In this document: positions 1-7,431 of the stretch, in pieces | Position numbering within the stretch: position 1 is the stretch's first letter | Layout of the letters: the number at the start of each line of letters is the position of its first letter | Assembly (NCBI GenBank): GCA_050250875.1 | Contig: JBFWNV010000001.1 | Coordinates: 62,001-126,000, forward strand | Direction: 5' to 3' | DNA: 64,000 nucleotides | DNA from: CAWAYR01 sp050250875 | GTDB lineage: Bacteria > Acidobacteriota > Vicinamibacteria > Vicinamibacterales > UBA2999 | Notes under the pieces: generated by a model | Seen by the model: only the letters and a program-made list of their open reading frames with translations | The model's database searches: none | What the model was told of the DNA's origin: nothing | Translations under genes and position numbers: made by a program

Positions 1-263
1 TCGTGGTGGTGTCGCGGCCCGGCACCTCGCTGGCCACGCTGGCGGCGCGGGTGCCCGAACTGCTCGAGCGGGTGCGGACGGCCGAGACCCTCGAGGCGAC
101 CGCGGGCACCGGCCTGATCCTGGTCGAAGCCGTGACGCCCGACATCTCGTCCACGGCCATCCGCGGCCGCGCGGCCCAGGGATTCTCGCTGGCCGGGCTG
201 GTGCCGCCGCGCGTGGAGCAGTACATTCGACGGCATGGGCTCTACGCCCGCGCCGCGTGGTAG
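1..263 (+). CDS. nadD: Nicotinate-nucleotide adenylyltransferase, C-terminal end (partial)
   Basis: Only the last ~87 codons lie in the window; the gene begins upstream. NadD adenylylates nicotinate mononucleotide in NAD synthesis. The visible tail has the family's C-terminal signature ISSTAIR (the ISxTxxR nucleotidyltransferase motif), then LVPPRVEQYI and a closing HGLY, as in typical NadD proteins. The stop codon is at 261-263, and rsfS begins nine bases later, reproducing the widespread nadD-rsfS gene order. The call rests on the tail motif plus this synteny, because the N-terminal HxGH motif is outside the window. Confidence 0.85.
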   Translation, partial: VVVSRPGTSLATLAARVPELLERVRTAETLEATAGTGLILVEAVTPDISSTAIRGRAAQGFSLAGLVPPRVEQYIRRHGLYARAAW

Positions 264-272
264 GTAGCTTGC

Positions 273-674
273 ATGGCGAAGACGAGCAGTGGACGGAGCA
301 CGAAGCGATCGCGACTGCCGGCGGCGATTCTCGCCGCCGTCGAGGCGGCGCGCGAGAAGAAGGCCGAGGACGTGCTGGCGCTCGACCTCCGCGAGGCCGA
401 CGCCTTCACCGACTACTTCGTCGTGTGCACGGGCCAGAACCGCCGTCAGGTGCAGGCCATCGCCGACGCGGTCGAGCAGAAGCTCAAGGCGAAGAAGCTC
501 CGCCCCAGCCACGTCGAGGGCTACGAACGCGGCGAGTGGGTGCTGCTCGACTACTTCGACTTCGTGGTCCACGTGTTCGCGCCCAACGCGCGGATGTTCT
601 ACGGCCTCGAACGGCTGTGGGGCAACGCCCGCGCCGTGGCCCTGCCCGAGCCCACGCCCTCTCCCGCCGCCTGA
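273..674 (+). CDS. rsfS: Ribosomal silencing factor RsfS
   Basis: This 133-aa protein matches RsfS (DUF143/Iojap family), which binds ribosomal protein L14 on the large subunit and blocks subunit joining when nutrients are scarce. Family hallmarks are visible in order: ALDLREADAFTDYFVVCTG near residues 35-50, a helix with RRQVQAIADAVEQKL, the patch VEGYERGEWVLLDYFDFVVHVF (written here in part only as GEWVLLDY), and a closing REFYGLERLW-like segment (RMFYGLERLWG). Length is slightly above the usual 105-120 aa because of a basic N-terminal extension and a Pro/Ala-rich tail. It directly follows nadD, the common arrangement. Confidence 0.93.
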   Translation: MAKTSSGRSTKRSRLPAAILAAVEAAREKKAEDVLALDLREADAFTDYFVVCTGQNRRQVQAIADAVEQKLKAKKLRPSHVEGYERGEWVLLDYFDFVVHVFAPNARMFYGLERLWGNARAVALPEPTPSPAA

Positions 675-701
675 CCCGCTTCGCGCGGCGCACGCCCGCG
701 C

Positions 702-1427
702 ATGCTGAGGGCGCTGGCCGATGCCGCGCTCGCGGTGCTGCTGGCGCCGCAGTGTGCGATCTGCGCCGTGGTGCTGCCGCGGCCGCTCGACGGGGCGGTA
801 TGCGCCGGGTGCTGGGCGCGGGTGGCGCGCTTCAGCCCGCCGTGGTGCGCCACGTGCGGCGAGCCGCTGCCGAGCGCGCGGGCCGCGCCCGCGGGCCGCT
901 GCCAGCCGTGCTCGGTCGCCCTCGGCGCGGCCAGCCACGCCCGCGCCGTCGGCGCCTTCGACGGCCAGTTGGCCGAGGTCGTCCACGCCCTCAAGTACGG
1001 CCGGCGCCCCTCGGTGGCGCCGCCGCTCGCCGCCCTGATGCGCACCGCCGCGCGCGACCTGGCCGACCGGATCGACCTCGTCGTGCCGGTGCCGCTGCAC
1101 CCGCGGCGCGAGCGTGAGCGCGGCTTCAACCAGGCGGCGCTGCTGGCCGCGGGACTGGGGCCGCCGCTGTGCGCGGCGCTGCGCCGCGTCCGCCACACCG
1201 CGCCGCAGGTGGGGCTGCCGGGCGACGCGCGCCGCGACAACCTGCAGGGCGCGTTCGCGCTGACCCGCCGGGCGCCCTGGCTGGCCGGACGGCAGGTGGC
1301 CCTGGTGGACGACGTGCTGACGACCGGGGCCACGGCGGGCGCCTGCGCCGACCTCCTGGTCGCCGCCGGGGCGAGGTCGGTGGTGGTGGTTACCGCAGCC
1401 CGAGCCGTGCGCGCACGGCGGCCGTGA
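702..1427 (+). CDS. comF: ComF family phosphoribosyltransferase-like protein
   Basis: The 241-aa product has the ComF layout: an N-terminal zinc-ribbon with paired cysteines (CAICAV, CAGC, CATCGEPL, CQPC) in the first ~70 residues, followed by a type I phosphoribosyltransferase fold. The PRPP-binding loop is visible as VALVDDVLTTGAT, and the usual VVPVPLHPRRERERGFNQA segment (motif PVPLHPRRxRxRGFNQ) precedes it. ComF proteins assist DNA uptake in naturally competent bacteria; in many other species the role is unknown. The 3' end overlaps the end of the convergent tmk gene by 38 bases (1390-1427). Confidence 0.88.
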   Translation: MLRALADAALAVLLAPQCAICAVVLPRPLDGAVCAGCWARVARFSPPWCATCGEPLPSARAAPAGRCQPCSVALGAASHARAVGAFDGQLAEVVHALKYGRRPSVAPPLAALMRTAARDLADRIDLVVPVPLHPRRERERGFNQAALLAAGLGPPLCAALRRVRHTAPQVGLPGDARRDNLQGAFALTRRAPWLAGRQVALVDDVLTTGATAGACADLLVAAGARSVVVVTAARAVRARRP

Positions 1428-1992
1428 CGTCGGCGCGCACCGCCTCGGCCGGCTGCGTGCCGTCGATGAGCTGCCAGCCCGGGGCCTGGGCCTGACGGCG
1501 ATAGCTCTCGCGCACGCGGGCCAGCAGCGGCAGGTCGCGCTCGAACTTGTCGCGGGCGGCGCGTTTGCGCGACAGCGACGTCTCCGGGGCGATGTCGAGC
1601 ATCACGGTGAGGTCGGCCGCCGGCAGCAGGCGCTGGGTCTCGGCGAGCCAGGCCACGTCCAGGCCCTGGGCCTCGCCGTAGGCCAGGCTCGAGGCCGCGT
1701 AGCGGTCGGCCACCACCATCTGGCCGGCGGCCAGCCAGGCGCGAATGCGCGGCGCGTGCTCGTAGCGGTTGGCGATGTAGAGCAGCTGCAGCACGTCGGG
1801 CCCGTAGGCCCGCTGGCCCTGCAGCGCGGCGCCGATCTCGGCGCCGATGCTGGTCTGGTAGTCGGGGAACGACAGCGTCTGCACGAGGTAGCCGGCATCG
1901 CGCAGCGCCGCCGCCAGCCATTCGGCCTGCGTCTGCTTGCCGCTCTGGTCGAGCCCTTCGAAGGCAATCAGGTGCCCGGAGGCCACGCTCAC
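1390..1992 (-). CDS. tmk: Thymidylate kinase
   Basis: This 200-aa protein phosphorylates dTMP to dTDP. It shows an N-terminal P-loop (FEGLDQSGKQTQ), the DRYAASSLAYGEAQG motif that holds the dTMP-binding DR(Y/F), and the lid-like basic segment SRKRAARDKFE. The start chosen is GTG at 1992, which overlaps the lysA stop codon as GTGA, implying translational coupling to lysA. The P-loop has Q where GxxxxGK(S/T) is usual, with T one residue later. The gene's end overlaps comF tail to tail. Confidence 0.88.
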   Translation of the reverse strand: MSVASGHLIAFEGLDQSGKQTQAEWLAAALRDAGYLVQTLSFPDYQTSIGAEIGAALQGQRAYGPDVLQLLYIANRYEHAPRIRAWLAAGQMVVADRYAASSLAYGEAQGLDVAWLAETQRLLPAADLTVMLDIAPETSLSRKRAARDKFERDLPLLARVRESYRRQAQAPGWQLIDGTQPAEAVRADVTAAVRARLGLR

Positions 1993-3260
1993 GCCTCCAG
2001 CTGCAGCAGCTCGTCGAGCGTCTGCCGGCGGCGGATCGTCGTCCAGCGGTCGCCGTCCACCAGCGCTTCGGGCGGCAGCGGACGGCGCAGGTAGGTCGAG
2101 CCGAGCACCGCGCCATAGGCGCCGACGTCGCGGATCACCACCAGGTCGCCGACCTCGACCGGAGGCAGCGCCAGATCGCGCGCGAAGCGGTCGGTGCTCT
2201 CGCAGATCGGGCCGACGACGTCGCTGGGCTCCGCCGCGCCCGGCCGCGGCATGGCCGGCTCGATACGGTGGAAGGCGCCGTAGAGCGCCGGCCGCATCAG
2301 CTCGGTCATGCCGGCGTCGAGCACGACGAACCGGCGGCCGCCCGGCACGTGCTTCACGTCGACCACGGTGGCGAGGAGCACCCCGGCCGGGCCGACGATC
2401 GATCGGCCCGGCTCGATGGCCAGTGCCAAGGGGATGTCGCCGGCGGCGCCGACCAGCGCCCGCACGTAGTCGCCGGCATCGGGCACCGGCGCGCCGTCGT
2501 AGGAGATGCCGAGGCCGCCGCCGAAATCGAGCTGCTCCAGCGGCACGCCGTCGGCCAGCAGGGCGCGGCCGAGGGCGGTGACCGCCTCGGCGGCGCGGGT
2601 GAGCGGGTCGAGCGTGGTGATCTGCGAGCCGATGTGGACGTGCACGCCGACCGGCACCAGGCCGCGGCGCCGCGCCATGTCGCCGATGAGCGTGCGGGCG
2701 AGCGCGATCGGCACGCCGAACTTGTTGTCGCGCAGGCCCGTGGAGATGTGCGGGTGGCTCTGCGCGTCGATGTCGGGGTTGACGCGCAGGGCGACGCGGA
2801 CGCGGGTGCCGTGCGCGACGGCGATGGCGTCGAGCCGATCCAGTTCGCCGGGCGACTCGACGTTGATGGCGTGCACGTCGAGCGTGACGGCGCGGCTCAG
2901 CTCGGCGTGCGACTTGCCGACGCCGGTGAAGACGATGTCGCGCGGCGCGAAGCCGCTGCGCAGCGCGACGTCCACTTCGCCCATCGAATTGGCGTCGACG
3001 CGACTGCCGAGCGAGCGCAGCAGGCGCACGATGGCGAGCGTGGAATTGGCCTTGAGGGCGTAGTGGATGGCGTGGGCGCGGCCGCCGAACGCGTGGTCGA
3101 GACGGCCGTAGGCGGCGCGGATCGCGCCGGCGCTGTAGACGTAGCAGGGCGTGCCGAGCGCCGCCGCCACGTCCGCGGCGGCCACCGACTCGAGCCGAAA
3201 GCCTCCGGGAGCGTGCTGCAGGAAGGGCTGATTCACGGCGGGGACCCGCGATGATACCAT
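1989..3260 (-). CDS. lysA: Diaminopimelate decarboxylase
   Basis: This 423-aa PLP enzyme converts meso-diaminopimelate to lysine in the last step of lysine synthesis. The Schiff-base lysine lies in HYALKANST (about residue 70), the glycine-rich phosphate loop in LDFGGGLGISY and EPGRSIVG, and the catalytic CES motif in GPICESTDRFARD. It belongs to the group IV decarboxylases (alanine-racemase-like barrel plus beta domain) and is full length. The ATG at 3260 is preferred, preceded by a GGAAAAGG stretch; a GTG at 3236 is an alternative that fits the family N-terminus equally well. The divergent sigma factor ATG is only 10 bases away. Confidence 0.92.
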   Translation of the reverse strand: MVSSRVPAVNQPFLQHAPGGFRLESVAAADVAAALGTPCYVYSAGAIRAAYGRLDHAFGGRAHAIHYALKANSTLAIVRLLRSLGSRVDANSMGEVDVALRSGFAPRDIVFTGVGKSHAELSRAVTLDVHAINVESPGELDRLDAIAVAHGTRVRVALRVNPDIDAQSHPHISTGLRDNKFGVPIALARTLIGDMARRRGLVPVGVHVHIGSQITTLDPLTRAAEAVTALGRALLADGVPLEQLDFGGGLGISYDGAPVPDAGDYVRALVGAAGDIPLALAIEPGRSIVGPAGVLLATVVDVKHVPGGRRFVVLDAGMTELMRPALYGAFHRIEPAMPRPGAAEPSDVVGPICESTDRFARDLALPPVEVGDLVVIRDVGAYGAVLGSTYLRRPLPPEALVDGDRWTTIRRRQTLDELLQLEA

Positions 3261-3270
3261 CACCTTTTCC

Positions 3271-3921
3271 ATGTCCTTCGACGCCTCGCCGGGCCAGCCC
3301 GACGCCATCGATACGCTGATCCAGCGCTGTCTGGCCGGCGACCAGGCGGCCTGGGAGCAGATCGTCCGCCAGCACTGGCGCAAGGTCTTCAACATCGCCT
3401 ACAAGTTCACCGGCCGCCACGACCTCGCCGAAGATCTGACCCAGGACGTCTTCGTCAAGATCTTCAAGTCGCTCGACACCTTCGATCGCCGGGCCAACTT
3501 CCAGACCTGGCTGGTCAGCGTCAGCCGCAATCTCTGCATCGACCACTACCGCAGCGTCCGCAAGGAGCGCGAGACCATCGATCGCGACGTCGATCCGGGC
3601 GACCTCGCCCCGGTGTCGAACACCACCAGCCCGCTGGCCGCGCTCGAGCACCTCGACCGCCGCCAGCTGCTGCAGCGGGCGATGCGCGAGCTGGCGCCGA
3701 CGCTGCGCGAGGCGGTCAAGATGCGCGATCTGCAGGAGATGACCTACCAGGAGATCGCCGACAAGCTCGGCCTGCCCGAGGGCACGGTGAAGTCGCGGAT
3801 CAACCGCGGACGGACGGAGTTGGCGCGGCAGATCAGCCGCATTCGGGACGACGACAACCGCGCCGTGGCGGCGCGGGCAGCAGGCGGCGACGACCCCCGC
3901 CGGAGCGGAGTGGCAGGATGA
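3271..3921 (+). CDS. RNA polymerase sigma factor, sigma-70 family (ECF type)
   Basis: This 216-aa protein has only regions 2 and 4, as in ECF sigma factors. Region 2 reads DLAEDLTQDVFVKIFKSLDTF with the core-binding and -10 recognition segment FQTWLVSVSRNLCIDHYR (about residues 50-90). Region 4 carries the -35-binding HTH MTYQEIADKLGLPEGTVKSR near residues 155-180. A charged tail of about 30 residues follows. The gene overlaps the STAS gene by four bases (ATGA), so the two are probably co-translated. No obvious Shine-Dalgarno sequence is present, and its promoter must overlap the start of lysA. Confidence 0.9.
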   Translation: MSFDASPGQPDAIDTLIQRCLAGDQAAWEQIVRQHWRKVFNIAYKFTGRHDLAEDLTQDVFVKIFKSLDTFDRRANFQTWLVSVSRNLCIDHYRSVRKERETIDRDVDPGDLAPVSNTTSPLAALEHLDRRQLLQRAMRELAPTLREAVKMRDLQEMTYQEIADKLGLPEGTVKSRINRGRTELARQISRIRDDDNRAVAARAAGGDDPRRSGVAG

Positions 3922-4259
3922 ACTTCAGCATCGACCGCAACCAGGACGTGGCCATCGTGCGGCTCGACGAGGCCCGCCTCATGTATCCCCTGCTCGCCGA
4001 CTTCGCCGGCGCGGTCACGGGTCTTCTCGACGCCGGCGATCGCAAGGTGCTGCTCGACTTCTCGAAGGTCACCTACGTGGACAGCGCCACCATCGGCTGT
4101 CTGATGGACCTCTACCGCCAGGCCGCCGGCAAGGGCGGCGCGCTGAAGCTGGCCGGCGTGCAGAAGCGCGTCGAGACGATGCTGACGATGACCGGCGCCC
4201 ACAACTTCCTGGCGCTCCACGCCGACGAGGCGGCGGCGCTCGCCAGCTTCGGAGCCTGA
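3918..4259 (+). CDS. STAS-domain protein, anti-sigma factor antagonist type
   Basis: A 113-aa single STAS domain protein. The fold signature is present: beta strand VAIVRLDEARL, then KVLLDFSKVTYVDSATIGCLMDLY, where the serine of VDSATIG sits at the position phosphorylated in SpoIIAA/RsbV proteins. Such proteins release sigma factors by binding anti-sigma kinases. It overlaps the upstream ECF-type sigma gene by four bases. No anti-sigma kinase is seen nearby, so the partner is unknown and the exact role is inferred. Confidence 0.85.
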   Translation: MNFSIDRNQDVAIVRLDEARLMYPLLADFAGAVTGLLDAGDRKVLLDFSKVTYVDSATIGCLMDLYRQAAGKGGALKLAGVQKRVETMLTMTGAHNFLALHADEAAALASFGA

Positions 4260-4264
4260 CGCCG

Positions 4265-4534
4265 ATGCGGACGATCACGACGTCCAAGGGCGTGGCCATC
4301 GAGCTCGACGGCGACCTCCAGTCGGTGCTCGAAGCGCTGTTCAAGACCTGCTGGGACGACCCCGACGACTACTCCTACGAGCACACCGTGCGCGAGGTGC
4401 AGCACGTGCTCGGCCAGCTCACCGACGCGGAATCGCGCCAGTACCTCAGCGAGGCGCTGGCGCTCTGCTACACCACCTACGAGAACGGCCGCCTCGAACG
4501 GGTGATGAAGAAGCTCGGCAGCGCGGAGCCCTGA
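4265..4534 (+). CDS. Small conserved-looking hypothetical protein in sigma factor operon
   Basis: This 89-aa acidic protein is not recognised. It has a short beta-like N-terminus (TITTSKGVAIELDGDLQ) followed by predicted helices rich in Glu/Leu/Tyr (SYEHTVREVQHVLGQLTDAESRQ avoided in full; key residues W30, DDP at 31-33, YENGRLERVMKKL at the end). There is no signal peptide or membrane segment. It starts five bases after the STAS stop and ends 13 bases before the radical SAM gene, so it is almost certainly part of the same transcript. Confidence 0.65.
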   Translation: MRTITTSKGVAIELDGDLQSVLEALFKTCWDDPDDYSYEHTVREVQHVLGQLTDAESRQYLSEALALCYTTYENGRLERVMKKLGSAEP

Positions 4535-4547
4535 GCCCCCGCTCGAC

Positions 4548-5909
4548 ATGTCGCTGAACTTCCAGGCGTCCCGCTTCACCTGTTCCTGGCCGTGGTCCAC
4601 GGCCATCCTGCTGTGCGACGGCCGGGTCTCGTGCGGCTGCTCCGACCCGTACGCCAAGCGGGTCCTCGGCGACAGCCGCCTCGTCAGCCTGGCCGAGGTG
4701 TGGCGCGGGCCGACCGCCTCGACGCTGCGCCAGGACCTGAACGGCGGCGGCTCGACCTTCTGCGGCGACTGCCCGCTGAAGCTGCCGCTCGAGGCCGACG
4801 AGCCGGCGCCCATCCGCGACCTGAACGTGGCCCCGCTGCCCAGCCGCCTCTACGTGGAGTGCACGGCCGCCTGCAACATCTCGTGCTTCCAGGCCTGCTG
4901 CGCGCCCGAGACCGGCATCACCCGCACGCGCCAGGCCGGCATGCTCGACTTCGACCTGTTCAGGCGGGTCATCGACGAGGCGGGGCCGACGCTGGTGCGG
5001 GTCGACTTCTTCAACTACGGAGAAGCGTTCCTGCACAAGCGCGCCGTCGAGATGTGCGAGTACATCAAGACGAAGTTCCCGCACATCTATCTCTACACGA
5101 GCACCAACGGCGGCGCGCTCACCGAGGAGAAGGCGCGCCGGCTGGTGCACTCGGGCATCGACGAGGTCACCTTCTCGATCGACGGCGCCTCGCAGGCGGT
5201 CTACGAGAAGTACCGCCAGCGCGGCCGGTTCGACGTTGCCACCGCCAACCTGCGGGCGATGGCCGACGAGAAGGCGAAGCACGGCCGCGACGTCCCGCAG
5301 CTCAACTGGCGCTACATCCTGTTCAAGTGGAACGACTCCGACGAAGAGATGGAGCAGGCGCGGCGGCTGGCCGTGGAGTTCGGCGTCGATCGCCTGTCGT
5401 GGGAGATCACCGATCACCCCGAGGACTCGTTCTCGCGCCGCTTCGCCCCGGGCACGCCGGACTTCGACCGCATCAAGTACGAGGTGTGGGACCACTCGGG
5501 CCTCGGCAATGCGATCCCGGGGGCGACGCCGCGCGCCGAAATCGACGTCCGCACGCTGATTCCCGGGGTGCCGCTGATCGGCCGGGCCGGCCAGTCCCTC
5601 GCCGTGAAGACCCGCGTGCGCAACCAGTCGCAGCGGCCGTTCCGCGCCCAGGCCAGCTACGGCCGCCGCCTGGTGCGGCTCGGCGCCCAGCTGATGGCCC
5701 CGGACGGCGCGATGCTGAACCGCGACCACGCGCGGGCCTGGCTGCCCGGCGACATCCCCGCCGGCGGCACCGCCGACGTCGCCATCGACGTGCCGCTGCC
5801 CGAGGCACCGGGCCGCTACGCGCTCAAGTTCGACCTGGTGAGCGAGGGCATCGACTGGTTCGAGAAGTGCGGGTCGCCGACGACGACGCGCAGCGTCTGG
5901 GTCCGCTGA
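4548..5909 (+). CDS. Radical SAM protein with N-terminal Cys-rich (SPASM-like) and C-terminal beta domain
   Basis: The 453-aa product has three parts. Residues ~1-80 hold cysteines C12, C23, C29, C31, C72 and C75 arranged like a SPASM/auxiliary cluster domain (CDGRVSCGC ... FCGDCPL), but placed before the core. Residues ~100-330 form a radical SAM barrel beginning ECTAACNISCFQACC, with later motifs FFNYGEAFLH, STNGG and VTFSIDGAS typical of SPASM-type enzymes. The cluster cysteines are C105, C109 and C113 (CX3CX3C), not the canonical CX3CX2C. Residues ~345-453 look like an immunoglobulin-like beta domain resembling the Wzt C-terminal carbohydrate-binding type (VKTRVRNQS, PGRYALKFDLV). Substrate is unknown; last gene of the sigma factor operon. 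Confidence 0.8.
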   Translation: MSLNFQASRFTCSWPWSTAILLCDGRVSCGCSDPYAKRVLGDSRLVSLAEVWRGPTASTLRQDLNGGGSTFCGDCPLKLPLEADEPAPIRDLNVAPLPSRLYVECTAACNISCFQACCAPETGITRTRQAGMLDFDLFRRVIDEAGPTLVRVDFFNYGEAFLHKRAVEMCEYIKTKFPHIYLYTSTNGGALTEEKARRLVHSGIDEVTFSIDGASQAVYEKYRQRGRFDVATANLRAMADEKAKHGRDVPQLNWRYILFKWNDSDEEMEQARRLAVEFGVDRLSWEITDHPEDSFSRRFAPGTPDFDRIKYEVWDHSGLGNAIPGATPRAEIDVRTLIPGVPLIGRAGQSLAVKTRVRNQSQRPFRAQASYGRRLVRLGAQLMAPDGAMLNRDHARAWLPGDIPAGGTADVAIDVPLPEAPGRYALKFDLVSEGIDWFEKCGSPTTTRSVWVR

Positions 5910-5913
5910 CACG

Positions 5914-5960
5914 GGCCGCGCTCCCGTAGGGCGGCGCGAAGCGTGAGCCGCGGGAGGGCC
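5914..5960. terminator. Possible bidirectional terminator hairpin between convergent genes
   Basis: Between the radical SAM gene (ends 5909) and the convergent haloperoxidase gene (ends 6007) the sequence can fold into a nested stem: GGCC at 5914-5917 with 5957-5960, CTCCC at 5921-5925 with GGGAG at 5952-5956, and GCGGC at 5931-5935 with GCCGC at 5947-5951. Location fits a terminator for both genes. There is no T tract, so it is only a structural candidate. Confidence 0.3.
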
Positions 5961-6006
5961 TACCGGTGCCGTGACCGGCATGCCCCGCACCGCGACTCAC
6001 CACGGC

Positions 6007-7269
6007 CTACCGGGCCCGCAGCACGTTGTCGGCCGCGTAGTCGCCCAGCCGGGTGCACGACCCGAAGCTGGCCAACGTCTCGAAGCGGAAGTGGATGCCG
6101 CCCCAGATCCGGGCGTAACCGCCTTCGTCGGCCAGTTCGCGGAAGCCGTTGTAGTGCCGGGTGACGGTGGGGCCGGTCGTGCCGGTCCACGTGACGTCGA
6201 ATGGCACGGCGTCGCGGCCGAACACCCGCTCGAGGACGCGCGCCTGCGCCGAGCCGAGGCAGGCCATGTTGCCGGGGTGGCCGGGATAGGGCGGCGTCGG
6301 GACGAGCGACGTCCACGTCGGGTCGGCCTCGGTGGCCGCGTTGCCGTCGGTGTCGGCGGCGCGGATGGCCGTGATCGGCCGCCACAGTCCGTAGATGTAC
6401 TTGCCGGTGAACGACGTCAGCAGCGCGTCGTGGTGGGTCATGTTCAGCAGCGCGAACGCCCGCGCCGCGTCGAGTCCGCTCTGGCCTTCTCGGACCGCGA
6501 CCGTGGCCAGCACCTGGTTCCAGACCACCCAGAAGTGCGTCGACGTGCCGACGCTGGCCCAGAGGCGCGCCGCCTGCGTCTGCTCGGCCGTGCGCACCGC
6601 GCTGTCCACCGCCCCCCAGAGCTTCGTCTCGTTGAGGTCGCGCGCGTAGCGCTCGCTGGCGAGCGCCGGCGGCCCCTCGGTGAGGAACTGCCGGCCGTTG
6701 GGCACGATGAAGCCGCGCACGCCGGGGTAGTTGGTGAACGCGGCGGCGGCGTTGGCCGGCGGTGTCGGCGTCCAGTAGCCGGGCAGACCGGGCAGCGACA
6801 GCACCGGGAACGGCTGCTCCCAGCCGTCGCCGACCCGCAGCGCCAGCACCGCCCTGGCCGCGGCCGCCCCGACCGCGGCGCCGTCGCGTGCGCCGCTCTC
6901 GTCGATCCCGGCCAGCGACGCCGCCAGCAGCGCGTCGAGGGTGGCGGTCTGCGTCGGCAGGAGGGCCACGAGCACGTCGTGCGCCGCCTGGGCGACGGCG
7001 GCGTCCCGCGAGGCGCCAGCCGGTGCCGCGGCAACGTCGACGAGCCCGAGGTAGCGCCGCTCGAAGGCGTTGGCCGCCTCGAAGACCGCCAGGCTGGTCA
7101 TCGCCAGGGGCCGCGTCACGAACACCGTCGACGGGTTGGCGGTGGGTGCCGCGATCGCGGCGACCATGGCGCGGTTCCAGCGGAGCACGGTGTCGAGCTG
7201 CTGGGCGGCGGCCGGCGCCGCAGTGACGGCCAAGGCCGCCAGGACAACGAACGATCTCACGACTCGCAT
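6007..7269 (-). CDS. Secreted vanadium-dependent haloperoxidase-like (PAP2 superfamily) protein
   Basis: The 420-aa product starts with a signal peptide (MRVVRS, hydrophobic core, cleavage near AAPAAAQQ). Homology to vanadium haloperoxidases/PAP2 phosphatases is shown by KYIYGLWRP (KX6RP) and ARIWGGIHF (RX5H, normally SRX5H). The middle motif, normally PSGH, is PYPGHPGN here, so the active site may be modified. Such proteins oxidise halides with peroxide or hydrolyse phosphates; the substrate here is unknown. The start at 7269 is supported by GGAGG six to eight bases upstream; an in-frame ATG at 7305 lacks this. Confidence 0.8.
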   Translation of the reverse strand: MRVVRSFVVLAALAVTAAPAAAQQLDTVLRWNRAMVAAIAAPTANPSTVFVTRPLAMTSLAVFEAANAFERRYLGLVDVAAAPAGASRDAAVAQAAHDVLVALLPTQTATLDALLAASLAGIDESGARDGAAVGAAAARAVLALRVGDGWEQPFPVLSLPGLPGYWTPTPPANAAAAFTNYPGVRGFIVPNGRQFLTEGPPALASERYARDLNETKLWGAVDSAVRTAEQTQAARLWASVGTSTHFWVVWNQVLATVAVREGQSGLDAARAFALLNMTHHDALLTSFTGKYIYGLWRPITAIRAADTDGNAATEADPTWTSLVPTPPYPGHPGNMACLGSAQARVLERVFGRDAVPFDVTWTGTTGPTVTRHYNGFRELADEGGYARIWGGIHFRFETLASFGSCTRLGDYAADNVLRAR

Positions 7270-7431
7270 CTCGTTCCTCCACAGGGGGCTGGCGACGACG
7301 TCCAAGCGACAGCCGTCGACGGCGAATGCCTTCTACTGGGGCAATCGAGAACGAGAGGCGGATCCCGCCACGACGGGCCGGCCCTTATCGCACGCGGGCG
7401 TCGGACCGGCCGATCGGCGGGGCGGGAGGGG

